A stretch of 35,327 nt of DNA from an uncultured Synergistales bacterium (lineage in GTDB: Bacteria > Synergistota > Synergistia > Synergistales > Aminobacteriaceae). The stretch spans positions 1 to 35,327 of the forward strand of contig CAJOES010000040.1 in the NCBI GenBank assembly GCA_905233455.1. Reading direction: 5' to 3'. The notes beneath the pieces were generated by a model. That model ran no database searches. It saw only the letters and a program-made list of their open reading frames with translations, and was not told the origin of the DNA. A program made the position numbers and the translations under genes. This document shows positions 1 through 7,250 of this stretch, piece by piece; positions within the stretch are counted from its first letter, which is position 1, and each line of letters opens with the position of its first letter.

Positions 1-591
1 GCAGAGGCTGTACCCGAAGACGTGATCGCCCCCGAAACCGACACTGAAGCAGAGGCAGAAACTGAAGCTGAACCTGAAGCAGAAGCAGAAGAGAATGCTG
101 GAACGCTCACATTCGGCAATGCCAGAACTGCAGATGACCTGACTGAAGCGCAGAAGGCATACCTTGCAGAGAACGGCTACCAGATCGTTGCTGTACTTCC
201 TGAAGTTACCGCCGATGAAGACGGGCTTCACGACCTCAAGGACATTGAGCTTCTTGAAGGTGCTCCTGTAGGCGCGGAACTCGTATACTTCCCGTTCCCT
301 GCTGAAGCAGAGGCAGAAGCTGATGAGGAAGGCAGTACGGTGTTCTACGGAGAGTCCGGAGACATAACCGCTGTACCTGAAGGAAAGGTTGTAACGGTCA
401 ACACGTGGCTCTATGCGGAGAAGGTCTACAAGCCAGTAATCGCAGTCAAGGCAGAGACCCTTGCAGAGGCAGACGCTGTAACTGAAGAGGGACTCAAGGA
501 AGCGGCAGACGGTGCAGAGGCTGTAACTGTAGAAGTTGTTGCAGAGGAAGCACCTGAAACCAAAGAGCCTGAAGAAGAAGCGGCAGAGTAA
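1..591 (+). CDS. Acidic Glu/Ala-rich protein, C-terminal part (5' end outside window)
   Basis: The frame is open from base 1, so the true start lies upstream; the GTG at 22 is only an internal codon. The visible part, about 196 residues, is strongly acidic. It has two stretches of alternating Glu-Ala (near 34-90 and 301-330) encoded by repeats of GCAGAGGCAGAA type, and a Glu-rich C-terminal tail. Between them lies a non-repetitive region with hydrophobic strands (IVAVLPEV, AELVYFPFP, VVTVNTWLYAEKVYKPVIAVK region) that could form a small folded domain. I do not recognise the family. The low-complexity acidic linkers suggest a secreted or surface protein, but no signal peptide can be judged because the start is missing. 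A strong terminator follows at 631. Confidence 0.7.
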   Translation, partial: AEAVPEDVIAPETDTEAEAETEAEPEAEAEENAGTLTFGNARTADDLTEAQKAYLAENGYQIVAVLPEVTADEDGLHDLKDIELLEGAPVGAELVYFPFPAEAEAEADEEGSTVFYGESGDITAVPEGKVVTVNTWLYAEKVYKPVIAVKAETLAEADAVTEEGLKEAADGAEAVTVEVVAEEAPETKEPEEEAAE

Positions 592-630
592 ACCTGAAGC
601 TAATTCACAGGCATTAGCAAGCAGAAATAT

Positions 631-667
631 AACCCTGTTGGTATAAAAGCCAGCAGGGTTTTTTGTT
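631..667 (+). terminator. Rho-independent terminator after the acidic protein
   Basis: AACCCTGTTGG pairs with CCAGCAGGGTT (one G-T wobble) around an eight-base loop and is followed by a run of six T. It sits 40 bases past the stop codon at 591 and separates this gene from the convergent prepilin peptidase. Confidence 0.85.
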
Positions 668-686
668 TGCCTTTTTTGTGCAGGGA

Positions 687-1487
687 TTAATTATTGAATG
701 GCCAGACTGTGATAAATGCTTCAGGGTATATTAATTTTCCTGCAAGATAAGAAAATATTTCAGGCCCGTATATCATCGCAATGAAACACCCTGCCGCAAG
801 AAACGGAACTAACGGAACTGCATCACCGCGTCCCCATTTCACGCGCCCGATAAGCAGAAGCACGAGCACGCAAGCCCCGCCGGTCATAACGCCCAGATAG
901 AACGCAAGCAGTGTGAAGCGCAAGCCCAGAACCGCGCCCATGCCGCCCATGAACACAGCATCGCCCCAGCCCATCCCGCCGCGTGTCAGAATGATTATCG
1001 CCGCAAAGATTCCCCAGCCCGCAAGAGCACCGTAAAGCCCGTCAAGCAGTCCTGCCTTCCCGCCGGCAATACGCAGAAGCATCGCAATCACGCCCGGGAT
1101 CACCGCAAACAGGTCAAACACTTCACCGGCCTCAAAGTCCGTCAGTGAGTTCACCACTAATCCGCATGTCCCTACGCACGCAGCCGCACATGCCCAAGAG
1201 ATCCCCCAGCGCGCAACAATCATTGCCGCCAGAGCCGCACAGAGAAGCTCAACGAATATGTAGCGCACGGAGATTTTCGCGCCGCACTTCCTGCACTTCC
1301 CGCGAAGCATAAGCCATGACACTACAGGGATAAGTTCAGACGCGCTCAGGACATGACCGCAGGATTCACACACCGAACGCTCACTGCCCCACCATTTGCG
1401 CCCCTGAATGCTGCGATGTGCTGCAACGTTCAGGAACGAGCCGAAACACGCTCCCAAGATTCCCGCAATAATTATCTGTTCTATCAT
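687..1487 (-). CDS. pilD: Type IV prepilin leader peptidase / methyltransferase (A24)
   Basis: Integral inner-membrane aspartic protease that cleaves and N-methylates type IV pilin or pseudopilin precursors. At 266 residues it has the usual family length. The N-terminus carries the GACFGSFLNV segment typical of PilD, then a cytoplasmic loop with two CxxC pairs (CESC near residue 40, CRKC near residue 65) expected to bind zinc. The two catalytic aspartates are visible as the Asp of NSLTDFE (about 116) and of MGWGDAVF (about 174, the GxGD motif). About seven or eight membrane helices follow from the hydrophobic pattern. Its ATG overlaps the stop of the upstream zinc-ribbon gene by four bases (ATGA), so translation is probably coupled. 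Pilin genes are not in the window. Function is well supported; the substrate is unknown. Confidence 0.93.
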   Translation of the reverse strand: MIEQIIIAGILGACFGSFLNVAAHRSIQGRKWWGSERSVCESCGHVLSASELIPVVSWLMLRGKCRKCGAKISVRYIFVELLCAALAAMIVARWGISWACAAACVGTCGLVVNSLTDFEAGEVFDLFAVIPGVIAMLLRIAGGKAGLLDGLYGALAGWGIFAAIIILTRGGMGWGDAVFMGGMGAVLGLRFTLLAFYLGVMTGGACVLVLLLIGRVKWGRGDAVPLVPFLAAGCFIAMIYGPEIFSYLAGKLIYPEAFITVWPFNN

Positions 1488-1867
1488 GATTTCCTTCTCG
1501 AATATCTTTCTCCGCCGTAGAATATTGATTTGTTTCCGGTCTTTTTCACGGCGTTAATTTTTCCGGTAATCTTCCCAAGCTCCCGGCTGAATTCCTCTGC
1601 AAGTTTTTTTCTCTGTTCCCTGTCCGTATCGTTCTCCTGCATAAGGCTGGTAATATAGCCCAAATCTACAAGTGCCTTAATGTATACCGGGTCTACGTCC
1701 ATTCCGGCAGCAAGCGTACTGATGTCAAAAACTTCGTCTTCGTGATCACGCATATATTCATGAACAGAGCCGTAAAGATCTCCAAGTTTTCTTATGCAGT
1801 CGTAACAGTATTGGGGACTGCCGACAGTGAAAACTTTTCCGCATAACTTGCATTCCCTTAAAGCCAT
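1484..1867 (-). CDS. Zinc-ribbon YvyF-like protein (flagellar-operon type), copy 1
   Basis: The frame can open at 1906, but the ATG at 1867 has an excellent ribosome site (AAGGAAGGTGA, about seven bases upstream), giving 127 residues. The start reads MALRECKLCGKVF, followed by CYDC, so four cysteines (CxxC...CxxC) form a zinc ribbon. After it comes a segment resembling a short helix-turn-helix (DISTLAAGMDVDPVYIKALVDLGYI) and a charged helical C-terminus. This layout matches the small YvyF/TIGR03826 proteins found in flagellar operons of Firmicutes, whose molecular role is unclear. It is a paralogue of the next gene upstream and is translationally coupled to prepilin peptidase. The family assignment is from memory of the pattern, with moderate confidence. 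Confidence 0.6.
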   Translation of the reverse strand: MALRECKLCGKVFTVGSPQYCYDCIRKLGDLYGSVHEYMRDHEDEVFDISTLAAGMDVDPVYIKALVDLGYITSLMQENDTDREQRKKLAEEFSRELGKITGKINAVKKTGNKSIFYGGERYSRRKS

Positions 1868-1944
1868 CAAAAAATCACCTTCCTTTAAGTCTAATAAGCT
1901 GGGCAAATATGCAGAACTATCCTGCTGATTAGGTATAAGAAACG

Positions 1945-2340
1945 CTAGGAACGTCCTCCCATACTATTAGTGTTTTTACGCTTGTAGATTGTTCCGCTGT
2001 ACGTAGTTATCTTCTTGTGTTCGCGCAAAACGTCGACCTCGCGGTTAAATTCCCTCGCAAGTTCCTGGCGTGCTGAAGGGATTCTGCAGTAAGTCTGCAT
2101 ATCACGCTCAAAATATCCCAGCTCATATAACAGCTTTACGTCTTCAAGGTTCATTTCTGCTTCTTCAGCAATATCCTGCAGGTTGATGCTGTCGATCTCG
2201 CCTCGTCTCGTGAATACCCTGTGAATCTGCACATACATATTATCGAGGTTGTTCTTGCATTCATGGCATATCCCCTTATTGCCGGTTACAGTGGCGGGAT
2301 CGTAGACTTTTCCGCATAAGCTGCATAAAAACAGTGGCAA
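1945..2340 (-). CDS. Zinc-ribbon YvyF-like protein, copy 2
   Basis: Paralogue of the gene at 1484-1867, with CSLCGKVYD then CHEC forming a four-cysteine zinc ribbon, followed by a helix-turn-helix-like region (NLQDIAEEAEMNLEDVKLLYELGYF) and a basic C-terminus. The longest frame opens at 2373, but a TTG at 2340 is preceded by GGGGGA at good spacing and begins exactly where the zinc ribbon and the paralogue begin, so I take it as the start (131 residues). It appears to be the first gene of a three-gene operon ending in prepilin peptidase. Function is unknown; a regulator or assembly factor for pili or flagella is a guess from the family's usual context. Confidence 0.6.
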   Translation of the reverse strand: MPLFLCSLCGKVYDPATVTGNKGICHECKNNLDNMYVQIHRVFTRRGEIDSINLQDIAEEAEMNLEDVKLLYELGYFERDMQTYCRIPSARQELAREFNREVDVLREHKKITTYSGTIYKRKNTNSMGGRS

Positions 2341-2364
2341 GTTTATTCCCCCTATTAAAAAAGT

Positions 2365-2370
2365 TATAAT
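2365..2370 (+). promoter_or_regulatory. Candidate -10 element before the acyltransferase gene
   Basis: TATAAT lies 14 bases before the ATG at 2384, which would place transcription start within a few bases of that ATG. No good -35 hexamer is visible at 17 bases upstream. On the opposite strand this stretch is the 5' leader of the YvyF-like operon. Confidence 0.4.
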
Positions 2371-2383
2371 CATTTTACATTAT

Positions 2384-3271
2384 ATGAGGGAGGTTTCAGC
2401 CATAATATTAAATTTTCTGGTGAAATTCATACGCATCATGCCTCACAGAATGGCTCTTGCATTCGGAAGAATGATAGGAAGGTTATTGCGGCTCATTCTC
2501 TGGCAGAAAGCTGACCGGTGCGAAGTGCGCTGTGTTGCGTCTCTTGGTGTCGGTATAACCATTGCGCGTGAGATTGTCCGCAAATCGTTCATGAATCTCG
2601 GAATGTCTGTGATTGAGTTCATCAGGCTTCCGGAGATCAAGCCCGTAATAGATGAATACGTAGACTTCCCGGAGGACAGCGTGAGAGTCCTGCGCGAGGC
2701 ATTATCGCGGGGAAAAGGCGTTATGCTCATGTCGTCTCATATGGCGGACTGGGAGCTTGCAGCTATCAGGGTGATACATGAAGGCTTTCCGCTGTCGGTG
2801 GTGTACACTCCGCAGAGGAACACTGGCGGGGCGAACGAAATCATAATGGGCATACGCAATCAGACTCCGGACATGAAGATGATAGACAGTGATACGGGGC
2901 TTCGCGAGATATTCAGGACGCTCAAGGCCGGTGGAATCGTCGTGATCATGCAGGATCTTGACGCACGCAAAGACGGGGTAATCACAAAGTTTTTCGGCCT
3001 TCCTGCAAGCACTCATGAAGGTATCGTGAAGCTGTACAGGAAGTTTCATGCTCCTGTTGTGCCCGTGCATTACGTGAGGGACAGGAATAACCCCGCTCAT
3101 CACGTCGTAGAGATGCCCGAAATACTCAGCGACAGGGACGGGTTCGGGGATGACCTGCAGGCAAGCCTTGCTGTGTGCAATGAGGTGATTGAAGGCTGGA
3201 TACGCAAGAGGCCGGAATTATGGTTCTGGATTATGGACAGATGGGAATATACGCTGGGGAAGAAGGTATAG
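2384..3271 (+). CDS. LpxL/HtrB-family lipid A acyltransferase
   Basis: Inner-membrane acyltransferase of the LPLAT superfamily, expected to add a secondary acyl chain to lipid A. At 295 residues it is close to the 290-310 usual for LpxL/LpxM. The catalytic HX4[D/E] motif is visible as SSHMADWE near residue 118, followed by the glycine-rich GGIVVIMQDLDARKDG segment and a conserved HAPVVPVHYVR strand. The N-terminus has one hydrophobic anchor helix. Its presence argues for an LPS-making diderm. The start is uncertain: the only in-frame ATG (2384) lies upstream of an AGGGAGG sequence that looks like a ribosome site but is followed by ATA codons, not a normal start. The stop overlaps the next gene's GTG by one base. 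Confidence 0.85.
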   Translation: MREVSAIILNFLVKFIRIMPHRMALAFGRMIGRLLRLILWQKADRCEVRCVASLGVGITIAREIVRKSFMNLGMSVIEFIRLPEIKPVIDEYVDFPEDSVRVLREALSRGKGVMLMSSHMADWELAAIRVIHEGFPLSVVYTPQRNTGGANEIIMGIRNQTPDMKMIDSDTGLREIFRTLKAGGIVVIMQDLDARKDGVITKFFGLPASTHEGIVKLYRKFHAPVVPVHYVRDRNNPAHHVVEMPEILSDRDGFGDDLQASLAVCNEVIEGWIRKRPELWFWIMDRWEYTLGKKV

Positions 3272-3705
3272 TGCTTGCGTTCGATCCCGGGCGGGACAAA
3301 ACCGGCTTTGCGTTTGCGGACTCTGAAGGCGGGTTATTGCTGTCGGGAATATTCCCCATGAATGAGCGCGATGAATTCTTCCGTGCACTCTCGGCAGGTG
3401 ATGTTTCCCGCTGGATGATTGAGGGCAATGCGGATGACTTTATGCCGTCCGTGAAGGTTATCGCCGTCGGGAACGGGACATACAGCAGGGAGTTCCGTGA
3501 ATATGCACGGGGGAAGCTGAATGCTGAGATTCTGACGGTGGACGAGCGGAATACTACGCTTGAGGCACGCGGGCTGTACTGGAAGATTCACAGGCCGGGA
3601 CTGCTGACGCGGTTGCTGCCGGAAGGGCTAAGGGTTCCGGGAAGGGTGCTTGATGACCTTGCGGCTTGGGCTGTAGCTTTGAGGGCTTTGCGTATCAGGC
3701 TCTGA
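3271..3705 (+). CDS. RuvX/YqgF-like RNase H-fold protein
   Basis: Small protein of the YqgF/RuvX resolvase-like fold, whose better-known members process pre-16S rRNA ends. After the start it reads LAFDPGRDKTGFAFAD, the first strand carrying the catalytic Asp of this fold. Later TVDERNTTLEARGLYW matches the conserved DE..ST..A strand-helix, and VPGRVLDDLAAWAVAL supplies the C-terminal acidic residue. The longest frame begins at 3220 inside the upstream gene, but the GTG at 3271 is preceded by GGGGAAGAAGG and shares its first base with the upstream TAG, so coupled translation from 3271 (144 residues) is more likely. It is more divergent than canonical RuvX, and may be the paralogue seen in Synergistota and Firmicutes rather than the essential rRNA nuclease. 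Confidence 0.7.
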   Translation: MLAFDPGRDKTGFAFADSEGGLLLSGIFPMNERDEFFRALSAGDVSRWMIEGNADDFMPSVKVIAVGNGTYSREFREYARGKLNAEILTVDERNTTLEARGLYWKIHRPGLLTRLLPEGLRVPGRVLDDLAAWAVALRALRIRL

Positions 3706-3774
3706 AGGTTTGTACAGTATGTTTCACGGTTTCGGGTACGCTGAAAAAATATAGAGATATAAACAAGAATAAGC

Positions 3775-3780
3775 TATAAT
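3775..3780 (+). promoter_or_regulatory. Candidate -10 element for cheX
   Basis: TATAAT lies about 52 bases before the cheX ATG in an AT-rich 126-base gap. No convincing -35 is seen at normal spacing. A strong ribosome site (AGGGAGGGAG) follows at 3811-3820. Confidence 0.4.
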
Positions 3781-3831
3781 ATGAAAAATTCAAATTCCAA
3801 TCATATATACAGGGAGGGAGATTATTAATTA

Positions 3832-4323
3832 ATGGCCGGTAATGATAAACTTGTCGCTCTCGTGAATAGTTTTGCATCGGCTGTTCTTTCCGTAGGGCGC
3901 GAGGTGGGGCTGAATATCACCCTCAACAAATCAAAAGTTTCACAGGGAATAAAAGTCGGCAATGTATGCACTACTGCACTTATAGGCGTTGTCGGCGTAG
4001 GTTCCCGCGGAACGATAAATATCATGCTCAACAATGAAGGCTTCAGCAACATAATAACAGCAATGTCCGGAGGAATGATACCGCCGGTTTTAGGCGATGA
4101 TGTCTCAATGAGCGTTATCGGTGAGCTGTCCAACATGATAGGAGGCCGTGCGCTTGTTCAGAGTGCTCTGGGAACTGTCGATGTAACTCCGCCTCAGCTT
4201 ATCGTTGGAGAGAATATAAGGAACGTTACGAGGGAAGAGCCGGGTACGAGAAGTTTTACGCTTCCGTTTGAGCTTCAGCCGTCCGGGGGGCTTTATCTGG
4301 TGCTGTCCTTCAAGATTGACTGA
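3832..4323 (+). CDS. cheX: CheX/CheC-type chemotaxis phosphatase
   Basis: Cytoplasmic phosphatase family that removes phosphate from CheY-P. The 163-residue protein fits CheX length. The active-site helix is visible as VIGELSNMIGGRAL (near 99-112), with the conserved Glu and Asn of the ExxN motif and the following Gly. Flanking strands such as GTINIMLNNEGF and the C-terminal GGLYLVLSFKID agree with the CheX fold. Standard ribosome site AGGGAGGGAG ahead of ATG. It is flanked by a promoter-like TATAAT upstream and a strong terminator downstream, so it is probably monocistronic. With the YvyF-like genes nearby it hints that the organism is flagellated or uses chemotaxis-like signalling, although no flagellar structural gene is in the window. 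Confidence 0.85.
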   Translation: MAGNDKLVALVNSFASAVLSVGREVGLNITLNKSKVSQGIKVGNVCTTALIGVVGVGSRGTINIMLNNEGFSNIITAMSGGMIPPVLGDDVSMSVIGELSNMIGGRALVQSALGTVDVTPPQLIVGENIRNVTREEPGTRSFTLPFELQPSGGLYLVLSFKID

Positions 4324-4358
4324 TTTGCGATAATTCATTGACATACTGAAAATATTTC

Positions 4359-4394
4359 AACGGTTCTGGTCTGAATGGGCCGGAGCCGTTTTTT
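4359..4394 (+). terminator. Rho-independent terminator after cheX
   Basis: AACGGTTCTGGTC pairs with GGCCGGAGCCGTT along 13 positions (three G-T wobbles) around a six-base loop, followed by TTTTTT. It lies 35 bases past the cheX stop. Confidence 0.88.
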
Positions 4395-4421
4395 CACATT
4401 ACAGGGGAGGTTATTATCATC

Positions 4422-6524
4422 ATGAAGAAATATATATGCGCGTTCATTGCGGCCTGTATGCTTGCACTGAGTCCGTTTGCATGTGATGCCGGTGTAGTGC
4501 TTGTATTGTCGGGAGGAGGCACAAAGGGATTCTCGCATTTGGGAGTCATGGAAGTTCTGGAGGAGAACGGGATTCAGGTTGTCGGCATTGTAGGCACAAG
4601 CATGGGCGCGCTTATGGGAGCACTGAGGGCCAGCGGTTACAGCACTAAGGAAATGCACAGGATCATCAGGGAGCTTGACCTGCCTTCGCTGCTGAGCGAG
4701 AACACCGGGCCTATGTTCGTGTTCACGGGCAATGACAGGCGGGCAAAGACGAGCACAATACCTGCACTGACCTACAAGCAGCAGGGCAAGCAGAGAGGGC
4801 CTAAAGGGATACTGACGGGCGATAAGCTGTATGAATACTTTACGCAGCTGATGCGTCATGTTACGGAGACGGATTTTTCGCGGCTTCCTATACCTTATGC
4901 GGCAGTTGCTACGGACATAAACACCGGCAAGAAGGTTGTGCTGAGAAACGGAAATATCGCGGCGGCAATGAGGGCTTCAATGTCAATCCCGGCACTGTTT
5001 GAACCTTGGGTGATTGATGACTACCTGCTCGTTGACGGGGGAGTTACTTCAAACCTTCCTGTGTATACGGCGCAGGAGCTTTTTCCGGGCGTTCCTATAG
5101 TGGCAGTGGACATTTCCGATCAGATGCTTGAACACATAAATTCATATATGGACGTTGTGAGCCAGGCACTTACTGTACTTATGCGCAAGACAACCAACGA
5201 GGAAGGTTCTGCGGCAGATATACTTCTGAAGCCTGACATTGCCGGGCTGGGAATGCTCGACACGGAAAATGCGGATAAAATCGTAGAGCTTGGCCGGACT
5301 GCGGCATTAGAGAAAATAGAGGAGATAAAGGCACTTTCAGAGCAGTATAACGGCACATTTGCTTCTGCTGTTTCGGCAGACAGGGGAGAGGAGCGCAGGA
5401 GCAGGATTATCGGTGATGTTGAAGTTCACGGACTGCCCCCGAAACTCTCGGACTTGGTCAGGCGAAGGGGATTGCGTTTTGTGGGCGAGCGTGTCGACAC
5501 AAAAGAGCTTGACATGTTCATGGAGCAGCTAACTTCAGCACCGGGCATTGAACTTGCTGACTATCAGCTAGGCAGGACGGAATCAGGCGATATTCTTGTG
5601 CGTGTAGACATCAGGCAGTCCCCGGAGCTTAAAGTAGGTGTTTCCGGTTACACTACCAACCTGCACCCTAACAGATGGCTTTACCTGAAAGGGGAGAAGC
5701 GCGGCCTCAATACGGAATATGACTCGCTTACTGGAGTGGTGAAGATAGGAGAACAGCCCGGAATAGATATAAGCTATCAGACAGCACCGCAGCCTATGGA
5801 TTCATGGCAGTTCAATTTGTCCGCTCAGAACTGGAAGCCCGCCGGTGATGATGAAGTACGCGATTGGGACAGGTATGCAGTAGGATTGAACAAGCTGTTT
5901 ACGTTTGAGGACGTGAATTTCGGGATAGGCTATGCGTATGAACATGTTGACGGGGACTCAATATCCATGAAGGACGACACGGAATCTGCCGGGCCCGTGC
6001 TTCTTGCTGAATATGACACGCTCGACATGGCCAGCGATCCTACCAGCGGGCATTCATGGAAGATTAACGCATGGATGCCGGATTTAGATGAATGGCTGTA
6101 CAGGTTCAGCTACTTTCAGCCTTTGGGTGCATCAAAAGTATGGCGGACGTATTTCCGTGCCGGGTTTGCTGAAGGCGACCTGAACCGGAGGAGTCATGCG
6201 GTATATCTCGGGGCGGCTGAGGAATTATACTCGGTGGCAAGAGATCCTATAGAGGCTGAACGCATGTTCTGGAGCAACCTTGCCGTGCGGAAAATCCTGA
6301 AGCGTACTGCTATGGGCGTTATTGCCGGAGAAGTCTTCGCGAGCTGGGGCTATGCTATGGACAAGGGCTGGAGCAAGATTGAGGCACCTTGGGAGGCAGG
6401 GGTTGCTGTGAATTTCCCGAACAATCTCGTTGATATGAAGCTGGCCGCTCTTTACGGGTCTGAAGAGTTCAAGATAGGATTCTTCATGGGGATTCCGATA
6501 TGGGATCATTACCCGCTGCCGTAA
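4422..6524 (+). CDS. Patatin-like phospholipase with POTRA and outer-membrane barrel (type Vd, PlpD-like)
   Basis: A 700-residue exported lipase. Residues 1-23 form a signal peptide (MKK, hydrophobic core, cut near CDA). The patatin domain runs to about residue 310: oxyanion loop GGGTKG (31-36), nucleophile Ser60 in GTSMG, catalytic Asp205 in VDGG. A POTRA-like segment follows (about 325-395, beginning GDVEVHGLP) and then an amphipathic beta-rich region to the end that looks like a BamA/Omp85-type barrel. This order matches type Vd autotransporters such as Pseudomonas PlpD (about 728 residues), in which the barrel displays or releases the patatin. The ribosome site GGGGAGG precedes ATG. The terminator upstream implies its own promoter. 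The lipid substrate cannot be read from sequence. The family is clear; the type Vd label is inference from domain order. Confidence 0.88.
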   Translation: MKKYICAFIAACMLALSPFACDAGVVLVLSGGGTKGFSHLGVMEVLEENGIQVVGIVGTSMGALMGALRASGYSTKEMHRIIRELDLPSLLSENTGPMFVFTGNDRRAKTSTIPALTYKQQGKQRGPKGILTGDKLYEYFTQLMRHVTETDFSRLPIPYAAVATDINTGKKVVLRNGNIAAAMRASMSIPALFEPWVIDDYLLVDGGVTSNLPVYTAQELFPGVPIVAVDISDQMLEHINSYMDVVSQALTVLMRKTTNEEGSAADILLKPDIAGLGMLDTENADKIVELGRTAALEKIEEIKALSEQYNGTFASAVSADRGEERRSRIIGDVEVHGLPPKLSDLVRRRGLRFVGERVDTKELDMFMEQLTSAPGIELADYQLGRTESGDILVRVDIRQSPELKVGVSGYTTNLHPNRWLYLKGEKRGLNTEYDSLTGVVKIGEQPGIDISYQTAPQPMDSWQFNLSAQNWKPAGDDEVRDWDRYAVGLNKLFTFEDVNFGIGYAYEHVDGDSISMKDDTESAGPVLLAEYDTLDMASDPTSGHSWKINAWMPDLDEWLYRFSYFQPLGASKVWRTYFRAGFAEGDLNRRSHAVYLGAAEELYSVARDPIEAERMFWSNLAVRKILKRTAMGVIAGEVFASWGYAMDKGWSKIEAPWEAGVAVNFPNNLVDMKLAALYGSEEFKIGFFMGIPIWDHYPLP

Positions 6525-6550
6525 AATAATATTATGAGGAGGTTATATTT

Positions 6551-6880
6551 ATGACACTGAAAGAAGAAGCGTTACAGGCTGTCGAGGAAGTGCCGGAAGA
6601 AAAACTTCCATCGCTGATTGATTTTGCCCGTTACCTGAAGAGTTCCTATGAAGCAGAACTTAATGAAGCTAAGGCAAAAACAGAGAAGAAACCGCGCCGT
6701 CATGGGGGATGGATTAAGGGAGAAATTTGGATGTCCGATGATTTCAATGATCCTATGGACTTTGTGTCAGAAGATGAAATGCGGGTGCTTGAGATTATGC
6801 GGGCCTCCAAAAATCAGCAAATTCATCAACTGCAGGAGGCTGTACCTGCTGGATACATGCACATTCATATGGTACGCTGA
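6551..6880 (+). CDS. DUF2281-like antitoxin (VapB role)
   Basis: Small protein with an N-terminal helix pair (ALQAVEEVPEEKLPSLIDFARYLKSSYE), a basic patch (KKPRRHGG), then the GxIKGEIWMSDDFNDPMDF segment typical of DUF2281 proteins that serve as antitoxins beside PIN toxins. It has a strong ribosome site (GAGGAGG) and lies 26 bases after the patatin gene. Its frame runs on to 6880, through the start of the PIN toxin, so its last dozen or so residues are read from toxin-coding DNA in another frame. Homologues as I recall them end earlier, so a small indel near 6835-6845 may have removed the normal stop. Confidence 0.75.
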   Translation: MTLKEEALQAVEEVPEEKLPSLIDFARYLKSSYEAELNEAKAKTEKKPRRHGGWIKGEIWMSDDFNDPMDFVSEDEMRVLEIMRASKNQQIHQLQEAVPAGYMHIHMVR

Positions 6881-7244
6881 GACTGGCAGCAGACTGCCTA
6901 AAGATATAAGAGAACTTATAGATAACGGCGACAATGATATATTTGTCAGTATTGCAAGCCTTTGGGAAATCGCCATAAAACAAACTATAGGCAAACTGGA
7001 TGATATAAAGATGACAATGTTTGAGCTGGCAGAACATTGCAGGGAGAACAGAATAATCATACTGCCTTTAGAGCTTTCATATCTTGAGAAGACAAAGCAG
7101 CTCCCGTTAATTCACCGCGACCCTTTCGACCGTATTATTATGGCAACGGCAATAGAAGAACATTACACGCTCATAACATGCGATTCAAATATCATGAAAT
7201 ATGACGAGGTTAAATGCCTCTGGGAAAAACCTAAGGAGGAATAA
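6846..7244 (+). CDS. PIN-domain VapC-type ribonuclease toxin
   Basis: Toxin of a type II toxin-antitoxin pair, expected to cut RNA with a Mg-dependent PIN active site. All four acidic positions are present: Asp in LLDTCTFIWY, Glu in SLWEIAIK, Asp in HRDPFDRIIMATA, and Asp in LITCDSNI. The domain is complete to its usual C-terminus. The start is the oddity: no ATG or GTG lies at the natural beginning. An AGGAGG at 6834-6839 is followed six bases later by CTG (6846) that would give MLDTCT, so I set that as the likely start. A TTG at 6789 or loss of an original ATG are alternatives. It overlaps the antitoxin frame by 35 bases. Confidence 0.78.
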   Translation: MLDTCTFIWYAETGSRLPKDIRELIDNGDNDIFVSIASLWEIAIKQTIGKLDDIKMTMFELAEHCRENRIIILPLELSYLEKTKQLPLIHRDPFDRIIMATAIEEHYTLITCDSNIMKYDEVKCLWEKPKEE

Positions 7245-7250
7245 TACAAA

